From the NCBI RefSeq assembly GCF_900177655.1, contig NZ_FXWK01000001.1, positions 1,488,001 through 1,552,000 of the forward strand: a stretch of 64,000 bases of DNA. Reading direction: 5' to 3'. The stretch comes from Devosia lucknowensis. GTDB taxonomy: Bacteria; Pseudomonadota; Alphaproteobacteria; Rhizobiales; Devosiaceae. The notes under the pieces are model-generated. The model was given only the letters and a program-made list of their open reading frames with translations. It was not told the origin of the DNA and did no database searches. A program made the translations under genes and the position numbers. Of the stretch, positions 52,634 to 62,381 are shown one piece after another (the stretch's first letter is position 1; each line of letters starts with the position of its first letter).

Positions 52634-53806
52634 TTAGAGGTCGAGCAGACCTTCAAGATAGTGCTTTTCGATGCCGAACATAGCCTTGACCGAAGCGATG
52701 CGCTCAAGTGCCGCCTCACGCGACCCGGCAGCACCCTTCTGCGCAACGATGAGGTTGTTCTTGGGCGTATGCGCGTCAGAAACGAATTCGAACACCTTGG
52801 TCCTGTAGCCACAGGCTTCGAGCAACAGCGCCCGCAGGCCGTCCGTCACCATCTCGGCCTGCCGTTCCATGAACGTGCCGTGGCGCAGGAGGAAATCGAG
52901 CCGGTCATCCGACTTGCCGGCTTCGATCTGGCGACGGATTTGCTTGTGGCAGCAGGGTGCAACCGCGATGAGCCCCGCCCCAGCCTTGATGCCCTGATAG
53001 ATGGCGTCGTCGGTCGCCGTATCACAGGCATGGAGCGCGATAACCGCATCGGCGCCCGACGCGTCGTAGTCGAGGATCGAGCCCGCCTCGAAGCGCAGGC
53101 CCGCAAAGCCGCTGTCCTTGGCCAAGGCATTGCCGGAGGTCACGAGCGCGGGGCGCAGTTCGACACCGATGATCTCGGCCGCCTGCCCTACCCGGTTGGC
53201 AAGGTAGTCGTAGAGCGCGAAATCGAGATAGCCCTTGCCCGCACCCATGTCGAGAATGCGTGGCGTCTTCGCCTTGAGCTGCTGAATCAGCGGCGCAAAG
53301 ATTTCGACCATCTTGTTGATCTGGCGGAACTTGTCCTGCGCGTCGTTGCGCACGGCGCCGTCCTTGCCGGTGATGCCGAGCGCATGCAGCCACGGGGAGG
53401 ATGTATCGCTCAGCGCCCGATTTTTCGACCGGTCGTGGCTGGCCTCGACGGCATCGCGCCCGGCCACTTCACTGCGCTTGAGCCGCTGCTTGTCGCCCTG
53501 CCGCTCGAATTGCAGGTCGATCCCCGTCGTCTCGAGCCGTGCGCTGCGATATTCCGTAGCGAGTCCGTCCGCGAGAAATGCCTTAGCCTCATCGAGCGGA
53601 ATATTCTTGGTGATGTCGCGCGTCTTGTAGCGAAAGACCAGGCTCAGCCGCTCTCCCGCCTTGATCGCGACCTTGCGCCCCTCGACCGATTTGAGATCGG
53701 CCTCTGCCCCGTGATAGCCGCCCAGCTTCAGTCGCGTGATCGTGCCATCGGCAAAAGCGTCGCCGAAGGCCGCCACGAACTCGCCGATGCGATCGGGTGC
53801 ACTCAA
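52634..53806 (-). CDS. Class I SAM-dependent methyltransferase
   Basis: A 390-residue protein. The SAM-binding motif I is RILDMGAGKGYLDFALYDYL at about residues 195-215, followed by IIGVELRPALV and ADAVIALHACDTATDDAI. VAPCCHKQIRRQIE is typical of a methyltransferase family often found next to translation factors. The N-terminal 150 residues hold a basic region with KLKLGGYHGAEADLKSVEGRKVAIKAGERLSL. The TTG at 53806 has AAGGAA upstream and overlaps the prfC stop by 4 bases (TTGA); a start at 53869 inside prfC is also open. The substrate is unknown, perhaps rRNA. Confidence 0.82.
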   Translation of the reverse strand: MSAPDRIGEFVAAFGDAFADGTITRLKLGGYHGAEADLKSVEGRKVAIKAGERLSLVFRYKTRDITKNIPLDEAKAFLADGLATEYRSARLETTGIDLQFERQGDKQRLKRSEVAGRDAVEASHDRSKNRALSDTSSPWLHALGITGKDGAVRNDAQDKFRQINKMVEIFAPLIQQLKAKTPRILDMGAGKGYLDFALYDYLANRVGQAAEIIGVELRPALVTSGNALAKDSGFAGLRFEAGSILDYDASGADAVIALHACDTATDDAIYQGIKAGAGLIAVAPCCHKQIRRQIEAGKSDDRLDFLLRHGTFMERQAEMVTDGLRALLLEACGYRTKVFEFVSDAHTPKNNLIVAQKGAAGSREAALERIASVKAMFGIEKHYLEGLLDL

Positions 53807-55404
53807 TGCCGTTCCTTCGTCGTCAGGAAGCGGATTTTCGGCCAGTCCTGTTTCGCACGGTCCGCCCACCAGGAATTCTGCGCGAGGAAGACCGGCGCCT
53901 CGGCACGATCCTCGGCCATGTTCACCTTCTGCGCGGCAATAAAGCGCTTCAATTCATCCGGGTCATCGCTTTCGACCCAGCGGGCGACCTCGAAGCCCAT
54001 GCTCTCGAAGGTGATCGGCACCCCGTACTCGCCCGCGACTCGCGCCGCCAGCACTTCGAGCTGCAGTTGTCCCACGACGCCGACGATCCAGTCAGCGCCC
54101 ACCATGCGCCGGAACACCTGGGTAACGCCCTCCTCGGCCAGGTCGGACAGCGCCTTCGACATCTGCTTGGTCTTCATCGCGTCGGTCAGGCGCACGCGGC
54201 GGATGATTTCCGGCGCAAAATTCGGAATGCCGGTGACGTTGATTGCCGCGCCCTCGGTCAGCGTATCGCCCACCGACAGCGTGCCGTGATTGGGAATCCC
54301 CACGATATCGCCGGCCACCGCTTCTTCCGCCAGTTCTCGGTTGTTACCGAAGAAAAACATGGGATTGGAGACCGCCATGTCCTTGCCGGACCGCACGTTC
54401 TTGAGACGCATGCCGCGCTCGAACTTGCCCGAACACAAGCGCACGAAGGCAATACGGTCGCGGTGATTGGCGTCCATGTTCGCCTGCACCTTGAACACGA
54501 AACCAGTGACCTTCTTATCGCTGGGCTCGATCGGCGCCGGCACGGCCGGCTGCGGCCGTGGCTCCGGCCCCCAGTCACCCAGGGTGCGCAGCAACTCGGC
54601 CACCGACACGCCCTTGAGCGCCGAGCCGAACAGGACCGGGCTCAGGTGACCTTCGTGGAACGTCTCCAGGTCGAAGCCGGGCAGCATGGCCTGCGCCATT
54701 TCCAGCGTTTCCAGCGCCGTCATGAACACCGGGTTGTCGACCAGTTCCTCGACATCGAGCAGATCTTCGAGGCTCTCGAACTCGGCGATGCTCTTTCCCT
54801 GCGGATTGAGCACCCGCTTTTCCACGAGATCGATATAGCCGCCAAAATCGACACCCTGCCCGATCGGCCACAGCACCGGAGTCAGGTCGAGCGCCAGCTT
54901 GCTCTGGATTTCGTCGATGAGGTCGAGCGGCGACTGTCCTTCGCGGTCCACCTTGTTGATGAAGGTGATGATGGGAATGTCGCGCAGCCGGCAGACTTCG
55001 AACAGCTTCAGCGTCTGCGATTCAATGCCCTTGGCCGCGTCGATCACCATGATCGCGGCGTCCACGGCCGTCAGTGTGCGATAGGTGTCCTCGGAAAAGT
55101 CCGAGTGGCCCGGCGTGTCGAGCAGGTTCAGCGTCAGACCGTCATAGTCGAAGGTCATCACCGACGAGGTGATGGAGATGCCGCGCTGCTGCTCCATTTC
55201 CATCCAGTCCGAACGGGTCGAGCGCGCCCCTGCCTTGCCGCGCACGGCGCCGGCCTGCTGGATGGCGCCGGCCGCCGCCAGGAGGCGCTCGGTCAGCGTG
55301 GTCTTGCCGGCGTCCGGGTGCGAGATGATCGCAAAGGTGCGGCGCAGGCGAAAGGGTTCAGTACTGGGCCGGGGCGAAACCGCGGCGGCATTGGACAAGG
55401 ACAT
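53803..55404 (-). CDS. prfC: Peptide chain release factor 3
   Basis: A 533-residue translational GTPase that recycles RF1/RF2. GTPase motifs: SHPDAGKTTLTERLL (G1), the RGISITSS switch, DTPGHSDF (G3) and NKVDREG (G4). Domains II and III follow, with FVFKVQANMDANHRDRIAFVRLCSG. Length and sequence are normal for RF3. It is followed directly by the methyltransferase gene. Confidence 0.96.
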   Translation of the reverse strand: MSLSNAAAVSPRPSTEPFRLRRTFAIISHPDAGKTTLTERLLAAAGAIQQAGAVRGKAGARSTRSDWMEMEQQRGISITSSVMTFDYDGLTLNLLDTPGHSDFSEDTYRTLTAVDAAIMVIDAAKGIESQTLKLFEVCRLRDIPIITFINKVDREGQSPLDLIDEIQSKLALDLTPVLWPIGQGVDFGGYIDLVEKRVLNPQGKSIAEFESLEDLLDVEELVDNPVFMTALETLEMAQAMLPGFDLETFHEGHLSPVLFGSALKGVSVAELLRTLGDWGPEPRPQPAVPAPIEPSDKKVTGFVFKVQANMDANHRDRIAFVRLCSGKFERGMRLKNVRSGKDMAVSNPMFFFGNNRELAEEAVAGDIVGIPNHGTLSVGDTLTEGAAINVTGIPNFAPEIIRRVRLTDAMKTKQMSKALSDLAEEGVTQVFRRMVGADWIVGVVGQLQLEVLAARVAGEYGVPITFESMGFEVARWVESDDPDELKRFIAAQKVNMAEDRAEAPVFLAQNSWWADRAKQDWPKIRFLTTKERH

Positions 55405-55514
55405 GGATCTGCTGAATGCTGTCGGGGCAAAAGGCCCAAAATCATATGGTGCGCTCTATAGGCGCTGGCAATGCCGCGGTCAAACCGCGGCCCTGCCCCG
55501 ATCAGCGTCCGATC

Positions 55515-56117
55515 TCAGAACTTGTAGCCGATACCCGTGCGGAAAGCGTGCGACACCACGCCCGTCTGCGTCTGGTCGTGCCACGAATTGGCCGAACCGA
55601 GCGCGGTGTAGCGGTATTCGGCGCGCGCGAAAAGTTCATCGCTGAAGGCAAATTCCGCGCCAAGACCTGCCGTCCAGCCATAGCCACCGACCGTGGCCGC
55701 CGCGATACCGGCTGTGCCGTAGACATGGAAGCTGTCGACCGCATAGCCGAGGCGGGAGCGCAAAGACCCCTGGACGGCGCAGTACCAGGCAGGCGTGGCG
55801 CAGGCCGCGGCCTGGTCGTAGCCGTTCCAGTCCACGTCCGCTTCCACGCCATAGACGAGACCGTCCTGCTCGTAGTTCACGCCGGCGAAGAAGCCGCCGA
55901 TGAGACCGAAACCTTCGAGCACCCCGTTTCCGGGCACGGTGATGCGGTTGTTCTGCCCGCCGATCGACGCACCCAGATATTGGCCGGACCAGGTCGAGGA
56001 GGAATAGCCGTATTCGGTGAATTCATGCACCGGGGTCAGGGGCGCGAAGGAATAATCGGCCGCCGTCACGGGGGACGCGGCAAGGACGAGTGCGGTACTG
56101 AAACAAAAACGACGCAT
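55515..56117 (-). CDS. Omp25/Omp31-like outer membrane beta-barrel protein
   Basis: A 200-residue outer-membrane protein. A signal peptide (ALVLAASPVTAADYS) is followed by eight likely beta strands with alternating patterns: WSGQYLGASIGGQ, GGFFAGVNYEQDGLVYGVEADVDW, SLRSRLGYAVDSFHVYGTAGIAAA and AEYRYTALG, ending in a C-terminal Phe (RTGIGYKF), which is a BAM signal. The ATG at 56117 follows GGAGGG. A perfect CtrA box lies 42 bp upstream. Confidence 0.88.
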   Translation of the reverse strand: MRRFCFSTALVLAASPVTAADYSFAPLTPVHEFTEYGYSSSTWSGQYLGASIGGQNNRITVPGNGVLEGFGLIGGFFAGVNYEQDGLVYGVEADVDWNGYDQAAACATPAWYCAVQGSLRSRLGYAVDSFHVYGTAGIAAATVGGYGWTAGLGAEFAFSDELFARAEYRYTALGSANSWHDQTQTGVVSHAFRTGIGYKF

Positions 56118-56158
56118 GATAACCCTCCGGTACATGGGAGGATTCTGCGGGATTATGC

Positions 56159-56173
56159 TTAATGGCCGATTAA
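56159..56173. promoter_or_regulatory. Perfect CtrA box upstream of the Omp25-like gene
   Basis: TTAA-TGGCCGA-TTAA exactly fits the full CtrA site, in the 96-bp gap between the omp gene and the hpt gene stop. Confidence 0.6.
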
Positions 56174-56213
56174 ACGCGGCCGATGCCCCGCTACACCCCT
56201 GGTGCCGAGCCCG

Positions 56214-56603
56214 TTAAACCTCTTCGTTGGCCAGCATGCGCGCGATGAAATCGCGCACTTCTTCTACCGCCATGCCGAGGTCCCCTACCCGCTCAGGCGC
56301 GAGGGGCCGGCCGGCCTTGAGATCCTTTTCGAGCGCGGTGGCCAGGTCGCTGACCCCCCATGCTCCGACGCCGGCTGCCGCACCCTTGATGGAGTGCAGA
56401 TTGATTGCGAGGTCGTCAAAGCTCGTCGACAGCTTCAGCCGACCGAAATAGGTGCTCAGCGTTGTGTCGAAGAGACGCAGGATCTCGAGTTCGAGGTTTT
56501 CATCCCCGAGGCACTGCTTTGCCAGATGCACGAGGTCCACCGGCCGCATGGGCCGCTTGGCATTTTCCGCGGGCGCGTGTTCGACGATAGCTCTTTGCGC
56601 CAT
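56214..56603 (-). CDS. Hpt-domain phosphotransfer protein
   Basis: A 129-residue protein consisting of one histidine phosphotransfer domain. The phospho-acceptor is His70 in NLHSIKGAAAGVGAWGVSDLATALE. No kinase or receiver is fused or adjacent. The open frame extends far upstream, but the ATG at 56603 starts the conserved part. Partner kinases could include hybrid kinases such as CckA, though ChpT normally plays that role and has a different fold. Confidence 0.85.
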   Translation of the reverse strand: MAQRAIVEHAPAENAKRPMRPVDLVHLAKQCLGDENLELEILRLFDTTLSTYFGRLKLSTSFDDLAINLHSIKGAAAGVGAWGVSDLATALEKDLKAGRPLAPERVGDLGMAVEEVRDFIARMLANEEV

Positions 56604-56953
56604 GGCAGTCTGCTCCTGGTGGTCCGGGAGGGTTGAACCTCCATTGTGGGCAACCGTAAGCCTCGCGCGTGAACAGGGAATTAAGCCACATCTTCGCCTT
56701 TGTTTGCCCCTCCATTCCTTAACGTTTCCCACCCAAAAATTAACCTTTGAGTAAGAAACCGTTCGGTTTGCATAAAATTGAATGTATGAATGGGCTTTGA
56801 ACCAGCGCGCGGCGGCGGTGGTTGAGGGGATGATGCGACGCATTTGCATCGAATTGTTCCGGTTTGGCGACCTGCCCGGAAAGGCGGGGCTGTCATGACT
56901 GCTCGTCAAGTCCGCCGTAAAGCTGTTGTGCCGACGCGAGAGTTGTAAAGAGT
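56604..56953. other. 350-bp intergenic region upstream of the GPR-like gene
   Basis: This gap separates the divergent hpt and GPR-like genes. It contains TTAA-CCTTTGA-GTAA (56738-56752), one base from a CtrA box, in an AT-rich stretch around 56700-56790 likely to hold promoters. I see no conserved open frame or RNA gene in it. Confidence 0.5.
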
Positions 56954-59900
56954 ATGGCGAAGAATCCGACCCCCCAGAACGATCCGGCCGCCTTGGCCTT
57001 CTCGGCTGTCGAGGATGCACTCAAGGATTCGGTGTTCAATCTGGAGCCCACGAGCCAACCCGCCCCCGAAAAGAAGCAGGACAAGAAGCCCGATCCTGCC
57101 CGTTCGGATCGCCTTCGTGCCGCCGACCGCATCGCTCAGCAGGCCAGCGCCGTCGCCAACGACGATCGCGTCTCGGCCAGCAAGCTTCTTTACACCCTCC
57201 AGGGTCGCTCATCGCCAGCGCCGACCTGGCTCGCCACCCTGCTCTCGATCGTCTGGATCGCAGCCGTCGGCATCGTGGCCTGGATGCGCTTTGGCACGGA
57301 GATGTCAAATTTCGGCGCCTTCATGGGCTCGATCGAGTTCGTCGCCACGCTCGCCATCATGATTTTGCCGGTGCTCGGCTTCTTCGCCGTCGCCAGCCTT
57401 TTCCGCCGTGCCGCCGACCTGCGCAACGCCGCATCGTCGATCACCCAGGCCGCTATCCGCCTCGCCGAGCCCGAAGTGACCGCCGCCGACAAGGTCGCCT
57501 CCGTCGGCCAGGCCGTTCGTCGTGAGGTCAACGCATTGGGCGACGGGCTCGAACGCGCCCTCTCCCGCGCCGGCGAACTCGAAGTGATGATCCACAACGA
57601 GGTCACCGCGCTTGAACGCACCTATTCCGACAATGAATCGCGGATGCGCGCCCTCATTGCCGAACTCGCTAGCCAGCGCGAAAGCGTCCTGACCAATACC
57701 GAGCGCGTGCGCGAAGCCATTACCGAAAGTCATACCGGTCTGGTCTTCGACCTCGACATGATCAGTCAGCGCATTGCCGGCACCATCGTGGAAAGCGGCG
57801 GCAACCTCACCCGTGCGCTCGAAACCGCCGGCAATACGCTGACAACCGGTTTCTCCGAGCGCGCCGACGGCTTCGTCAGCCTCGTCGACAACCGCACCGG
57901 CGACTTCCTCTCCGCCATCGACCAGAGCTCGAACCGGCTTGCCCTGAGCTTCGAGGACAACGCAGCCAACCTCGGCCGGTCGCTCGACGAACGCGCCAAC
58001 GATATCAACTCCGGTATCGAGCAGCGCATCGGCAAGCTGAGCCAGGCCCTCGATCACCATGCCGACAGCATTGCCCTGGCGATCGACAGCCGCACCCAGC
58101 AGCTCAATGACCGCACCGAAGTGCTGACCGGTACCTTCGAAGACCGCACCCAGACCATTGCCGCCCTCATCGAATCGCGCACCGGCGACCTGTCGACGGC
58201 TCTCGATCAGCGCACCGCCGCCCTGGCGAATCTGCTCTCCGACGGTGGCACGACGCTGCTCGAGCAACTGCGCACCCGTGGCGAGGAAGTCAGCGAGGCG
58301 CTGGCCTCCATCGGCGCGCGCGTTTCGGGCGACATTTCCAGCCGTTCGACCGAAGCCGAGCTGCTGCTGGCCACCCTGTCCCGCCAGCTCGACGAATCCG
58401 TCTCGATCCAGCTCAATGCGCTCGATAGCCGCCTGCAGTCGGCCATTATCGAGATCAACGGCGCCCTCGATGACACGTCCGAGCGGGCCCGCCTCACGCT
58501 CTCGACTGCCGGCCACGACTCCCTCAGCCTCTTCGACCAGCGCCTGACCGAGATCACGGGTCTGCTCGACGACAAGCTGCATGCGCTCGACAACGTCATC
58601 GGCGATAAGGGCGAAGAGCTTGTTCAGCGCCTCGACAAGCAGGGCGTGAGCTTCGCGGCTCGCGCCAACGTGCTCGAAATGGCACTGAACGAAGAGTCCG
58701 GCCGCTTCAACGACGTGGTTGCCGAACGCACTCGTGAGCTCAGCGAAGTCATCGGCGCCAAGACCAAGGCCATCGGTGAGACCCTGGCCAACCGCGGCCA
58801 GGAAATTTCCGACAATCTCGACGGCCATGCCCTGTCCCTGACCGAGGCTCTGGACACGCGCACCAGCAAGCTCGACGCCATGCTGGCGAGCCGTGCCATT
58901 GAAGTGGGCGAAGCCATCACCAGCCGCACTGGCGATCTGGAGGAAACGCTCTCCAACCGTGGTGCACAGCTCAGCGAATCCATTCGCCTGCGCTCGCAGG
59001 AGCTTGGGGATACCCTGCTCACAGGCACGCAGACGTTCGATCAGGCCATTGCCGGCCGCACGCAGCGTCTTGCCGAGACCATTTCCGAGCGCACCAATGC
59101 GCTCTCGCTCGAACTCGAAACGCGCACCGGCGACTTCGCCAGCCAGATCGACGAGCGCACCGCAACTCTTGCCACCAGTCTCGACGACCGGACCGCAAAG
59201 CTGGCCGACAGTTTCGACCAGCGTGCTGCAAGCCTCGCGACCACCATCGATGTGCGCACGGCGACCCTCGCCAGCCAGATCGACGAGCGCACCTCCGCCT
59301 TTGCCAGCCAGATCGAGGAACGCACCGCGACCTTCGCTTCGACGCTCGATACCCACGCCGACGCTCTGGGCGGCCAGCTCGATCAGCGCACCCAGGAACT
59401 GGCGTCGGCGGTCAACACGCGCACCCAGCAGCTTTCCGAAGCGCTCAACGCCCGGACCCAGGCCCTTTCCGATACCCTTGCCACCCATACCGCATCCATG
59501 GGTGAGACCATCGGCCTGCACACGAGCGAACTCGCCGAAACGCTCGACCAGCACGGCGCCCGCGCCCGTGACAGCATCGATGCCTCGCTGCGCCAGGTCA
59601 CCAGCACTATGGAAGGCCGCCTCGACGACCTGTCGACCCGCGTGTCCTCCAAGGTCGGTGAAGTCAACGACACGCTCGGCGCCGGTCTCGACAACGCCAT
59701 CATCCGCATTTCCGACGCAGAAGCCGGTGTCGCCGCCCGTATCGAAAGCGCCAGTGCGACCGTGGGCGAAAGCGCCCGTCAGGCTGCCGAGCTCATCGAA
59801 AGCGGCGTGAATTCCGCCCGCAAGGCGATCGCCGACATGGTCGACCAGCGTCTGGGCACCCTGCCCGAGGCCATCACGGCCCGCGCCGACATCACCGCCG

Positions 59901-62299
59901 AGCGCCTCGCGGCCCTCAATGCATCGATCAGCACCTCGATCACCCAGTCCATGGCCGATCTCGAGGCCGGTGCCGACCGCATCGAAGAGACAATCGCCAC
60001 CCGCATCACCGCGGCCACCGGCGCGATCTCGGCCGATGTCGAGAACACCGCCAACCGCATGGACTCGGCTGTGCGTGGCGCCCTCGAGCAGATCCGTCTT
60101 GCCGCCACCAATATCGACCAGCTGGTTTCGGTTCGCGCCGTCAACGCTGCCGACGCCATCGAGACGCGCCTCGATACCATCAACCGCACGGTCGAACAGC
60201 AGACCAGCCAGTTCGCCGATCTGGTCAACACCAAGTCGGCCGAACTGCAGAACGCCCTGGCCAGCCACGGCAACCTGCTGCGCGACGCCTTGGGCGAAAA
60301 TGCGCGCGAAGCCGAGGCCATCATGTCGGTGTCGACCTCGCGTATCCTCAGCGATGTCACCAACGCGCTCAACAAGCTCAACGACTCCAACCTGCTGCTG
60401 CAGCGGGTGCTCGACGCTTCTACCGCGAACCTCGCCAGCCTCGAGACCAGCGTCGCCCAGCAGACTGCGACCTACTCGAACACCATGCGCGAAGCCATGG
60501 GCCAGACCGAGGAAGCCGGTGTCATGGTCACCCAGCATGTGGGTGCCCTGCAGAACACCATCCGCGGCATGGTCGAGCAGTTCGGCTCCATCCTGGGCCG
60601 CCTCGATGCCGAGGCCGCCGGTCTCAATCAGGCCGCGCAGACCCTTGATGCATCGAGCTCCACGGCCCTCGAAAACCTCGAGGATCGTCGCGGCGCCATG
60701 GACGCCCTGGCGCAGAGCTTTGCTGCCCGTGCAGACGACATCGACGGCCGCATGCGCCTCTTTGCCCAGTCGATCGCGGACACCGTCAACGATACCGAAC
60801 GCCGCCTGATCGGTGCGCGTCGCGCCATGGACGAGGCCCTCAACGCCACGACCCACACCGTGACCGACACGCTGTCCGAAACCACCGCCACGCTCACCGC
60901 GGCGCTCGAACAGAACGCGGCCAGCGTCAACGACGCGCTCTATGCGACCAACGAGCGGTTCTCCACTGCGCTCAGCGGCAACGTTTCGCAGATGGACAAC
61001 GCCGTGCAGCGCGCTGCCGAAGCCGCTGCCGCTGCGCTCAGCCAGACCTCCGCTCAGGTCCGCATGTCGCTTTCCGAACAGACCGGCCAGGTCAATTCGG
61101 CCCTCGAGGAAAACGCTAACCGCGTCAGTGACGTGCTCGCTTCTACAGCAGGCAGCGTCACCGACGTGCTTACCTCGACCACAAGCTCGCTGGCCGACAC
61201 CATCGCGGATTCCAGCAATTCTGTGCGCAATGCCATCGCCTCGAACACCGGTCAGCTGCGCCGCGCGCTGGACGAGACCGCAGGCGAAGTCACCGGTAAG
61301 CTGGGCGAGTTCCACGAAACGGCGGATGCCGAAGGCCGTCGCGCCAACCAGGCCCTGCAGGATGCCCAGCAGCGCATGGTCACCGAGATGCAGCGTGCCA
61401 TCGAGGAAGCCACTGCCCGCTTCGCCGACACCGCCCGAGCCATGCGCGACACGGCCCGCGAAGTCGGTGGCGAACTCGAGGCCACCCGCGCCGAACTGGC
61501 CCGCAGCGTCAACGACCTGCCCGAGGAAACCCGTGCCAGCGCCGCTGCCATGCGCCGCGTCGTGGCCGAGCAGATCGAGGCCCTCAGCGAGCTCAACGCC
61601 ATCGTGCGGGCCCAGCCGGCCAGCCACGACCTCACCGATCGCCGCGCACCGCAGCGTCCGGCACGCCAGCCCGAACCGCCGGCCTACCAGCCGCCACGCC
61701 AGGTCGAGCAGCCGCGCGAGACCTATCGGCCTGAGCCACGTCAGCCGCTGGTCGACCCGATCCGCACCACCGCCGTGGTGGAACAGCCCGCCCAGGTTGT
61801 CGCTCCGGCGCCGGTTCAGGCCCCTGCTCCCGCCCCTGTTCAGACCGCACCCGTCGCCGCAACCGCCGCACCGCGGCAGACCGCCGACGCCGAGGGCGGC
61901 GGCTGGCTGCGCGACGTGCTGCGCAATGCTTCTGCCAAGCAGGCCGGCACACAGCAGGCCCCGCAGGCGCTCTCCGGCCTCAGCGAGGAAATTGCCCGCG
62001 CCATCGACGATGCTGCCCTCGGCGAAGCCTGGGCCCGCTATCAGGCTGGCGAGAGCAATGTCTTCACCCGCCGCATCTACACGCTGACCGGCCAGGGCAC
62101 CTATGACGAAGTGCGCAAGCGCATCCAGCGCGAGCCCGACTTCGCCCGCACGGCCCAGGCCTATATGAGCGAGTTCGAGCAGTTGCTGAAGCGCGCCGCC
62201 GCCGGCTCCAATCCGGCTGCCGAAACGCGCGAATATCTGCTGTCCGACAAGGGCAAGGTCTATACCACCCTCGCGCATGCCAGCGGCCGTCTGAGCTGA
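56954..62299 (+). CDS. Growth pole ring (GPR/RgsE)-like giant coiled-coil protein
   Basis: A 1781-residue protein. Two transmembrane helices lie at about residues 95-111 and 124-149. About 1400 residues of continuous coiled coil follow, much of it in 11-residue (hendecad) repeats such as ERTATLATSLD and SRTGDLSTALD, clearest at residues 712-865 (59087-59548). The end has a Pro/Gln-rich linker (about 1560-1640) and a C-terminal domain with AIDDAALGEAWARYQAGESNVFTRRIYTLTGQGTYDEVRKRIQ. In size, apolipoprotein-like repeats and architecture it matches GPR of Agrobacterium and RgsE of Sinorhizobium, which form a ring at the growing pole. That identity is inferred from architecture. Confidence 0.8.
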   Translation: MAKNPTPQNDPAALAFSAVEDALKDSVFNLEPTSQPAPEKKQDKKPDPARSDRLRAADRIAQQASAVANDDRVSASKLLYTLQGRSSPAPTWLATLLSIVWIAAVGIVAWMRFGTEMSNFGAFMGSIEFVATLAIMILPVLGFFAVASLFRRAADLRNAASSITQAAIRLAEPEVTAADKVASVGQAVRREVNALGDGLERALSRAGELEVMIHNEVTALERTYSDNESRMRALIAELASQRESVLTNTERVREAITESHTGLVFDLDMISQRIAGTIVESGGNLTRALETAGNTLTTGFSERADGFVSLVDNRTGDFLSAIDQSSNRLALSFEDNAANLGRSLDERANDINSGIEQRIGKLSQALDHHADSIALAIDSRTQQLNDRTEVLTGTFEDRTQTIAALIESRTGDLSTALDQRTAALANLLSDGGTTLLEQLRTRGEEVSEALASIGARVSGDISSRSTEAELLLATLSRQLDESVSIQLNALDSRLQSAIIEINGALDDTSERARLTLSTAGHDSLSLFDQRLTEITGLLDDKLHALDNVIGDKGEELVQRLDKQGVSFAARANVLEMALNEESGRFNDVVAERTRELSEVIGAKTKAIGETLANRGQEISDNLDGHALSLTEALDTRTSKLDAMLASRAIEVGEAITSRTGDLEETLSNRGAQLSESIRLRSQELGDTLLTGTQTFDQAIAGRTQRLAETISERTNALSLELETRTGDFASQIDERTATLATSLDDRTAKLADSFDQRAASLATTIDVRTATLASQIDERTSAFASQIEERTATFASTLDTHADALGGQLDQRTQELASAVNTRTQQLSEALNARTQALSDTLATHTASMGETIGLHTSELAETLDQHGARARDSIDASLRQVTSTMEGRLDDLSTRVSSKVGEVNDTLGAGLDNAIIRISDAEAGVAARIESASATVGESARQAAELIESGVNSARKAIADMVDQRLGTLPEAITARADITAERLAALNASISTSITQSMADLEAGADRIEETIATRITAATGAISADVENTANRMDSAVRGALEQIRLAATNIDQLVSVRAVNAADAIETRLDTINRTVEQQTSQFADLVNTKSAELQNALASHGNLLRDALGENAREAEAIMSVSTSRILSDVTNALNKLNDSNLLLQRVLDASTANLASLETSVAQQTATYSNTMREAMGQTEEAGVMVTQHVGALQNTIRGMVEQFGSILGRLDAEAAGLNQAAQTLDASSSTALENLEDRRGAMDALAQSFAARADDIDGRMRLFAQSIADTVNDTERRLIGARRAMDEALNATTHTVTDTLSETTATLTAALEQNAASVNDALYATNERFSTALSGNVSQMDNAVQRAAEAAAAALSQTSAQVRMSLSEQTGQVNSALEENANRVSDVLASTAGSVTDVLTSTTSSLADTIADSSNSVRNAIASNTGQLRRALDETAGEVTGKLGEFHETADAEGRRANQALQDAQQRMVTEMQRAIEEATARFADTARAMRDTAREVGGELEATRAELARSVNDLPEETRASAAAMRRVVAEQIEALSELNAIVRAQPASHDLTDRRAPQRPARQPEPPAYQPPRQVEQPRETYRPEPRQPLVDPIRTTAVVEQPAQVVAPAPVQAPAPAPVQTAPVAATAAPRQTADAEGGGWLRDVLRNASAKQAGTQQAPQALSGLSEEIARAIDDAALGEAWARYQAGESNVFTRRIYTLTGQGTYDEVRKRIQREPDFARTAQAYMSEFEQLLKRAAAGSNPAAETREYLLSDKGKVYTTLAHASGRLS

Positions 62300-62325
62300 T
62301 CACTCGTTCCTCACCGAACCGAACG

Positions 62326-62357
62326 AAAAAAGGCCCCGGATTGTCCGGGGCCTTTTT
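62326..62357. terminator. Bidirectional terminator after the GPR-like gene
   Basis: AAAAAAGGCCCCGGA-TTG-TCCGGGGCCTTTTT; symmetric, placed between convergent genes. Confidence 0.92.
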
Positions 62358-62381
62358 CTATCCAGCAAATTATGATGCGTC

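Noticed and set aside
57305-62278. 1657-codon minus-strand frame opposite the GPR-like gene
   Set aside because: The repeated codon pattern of the hendecad gene keeps the reverse frame open; the product is a low-complexity mirror of the repeats.
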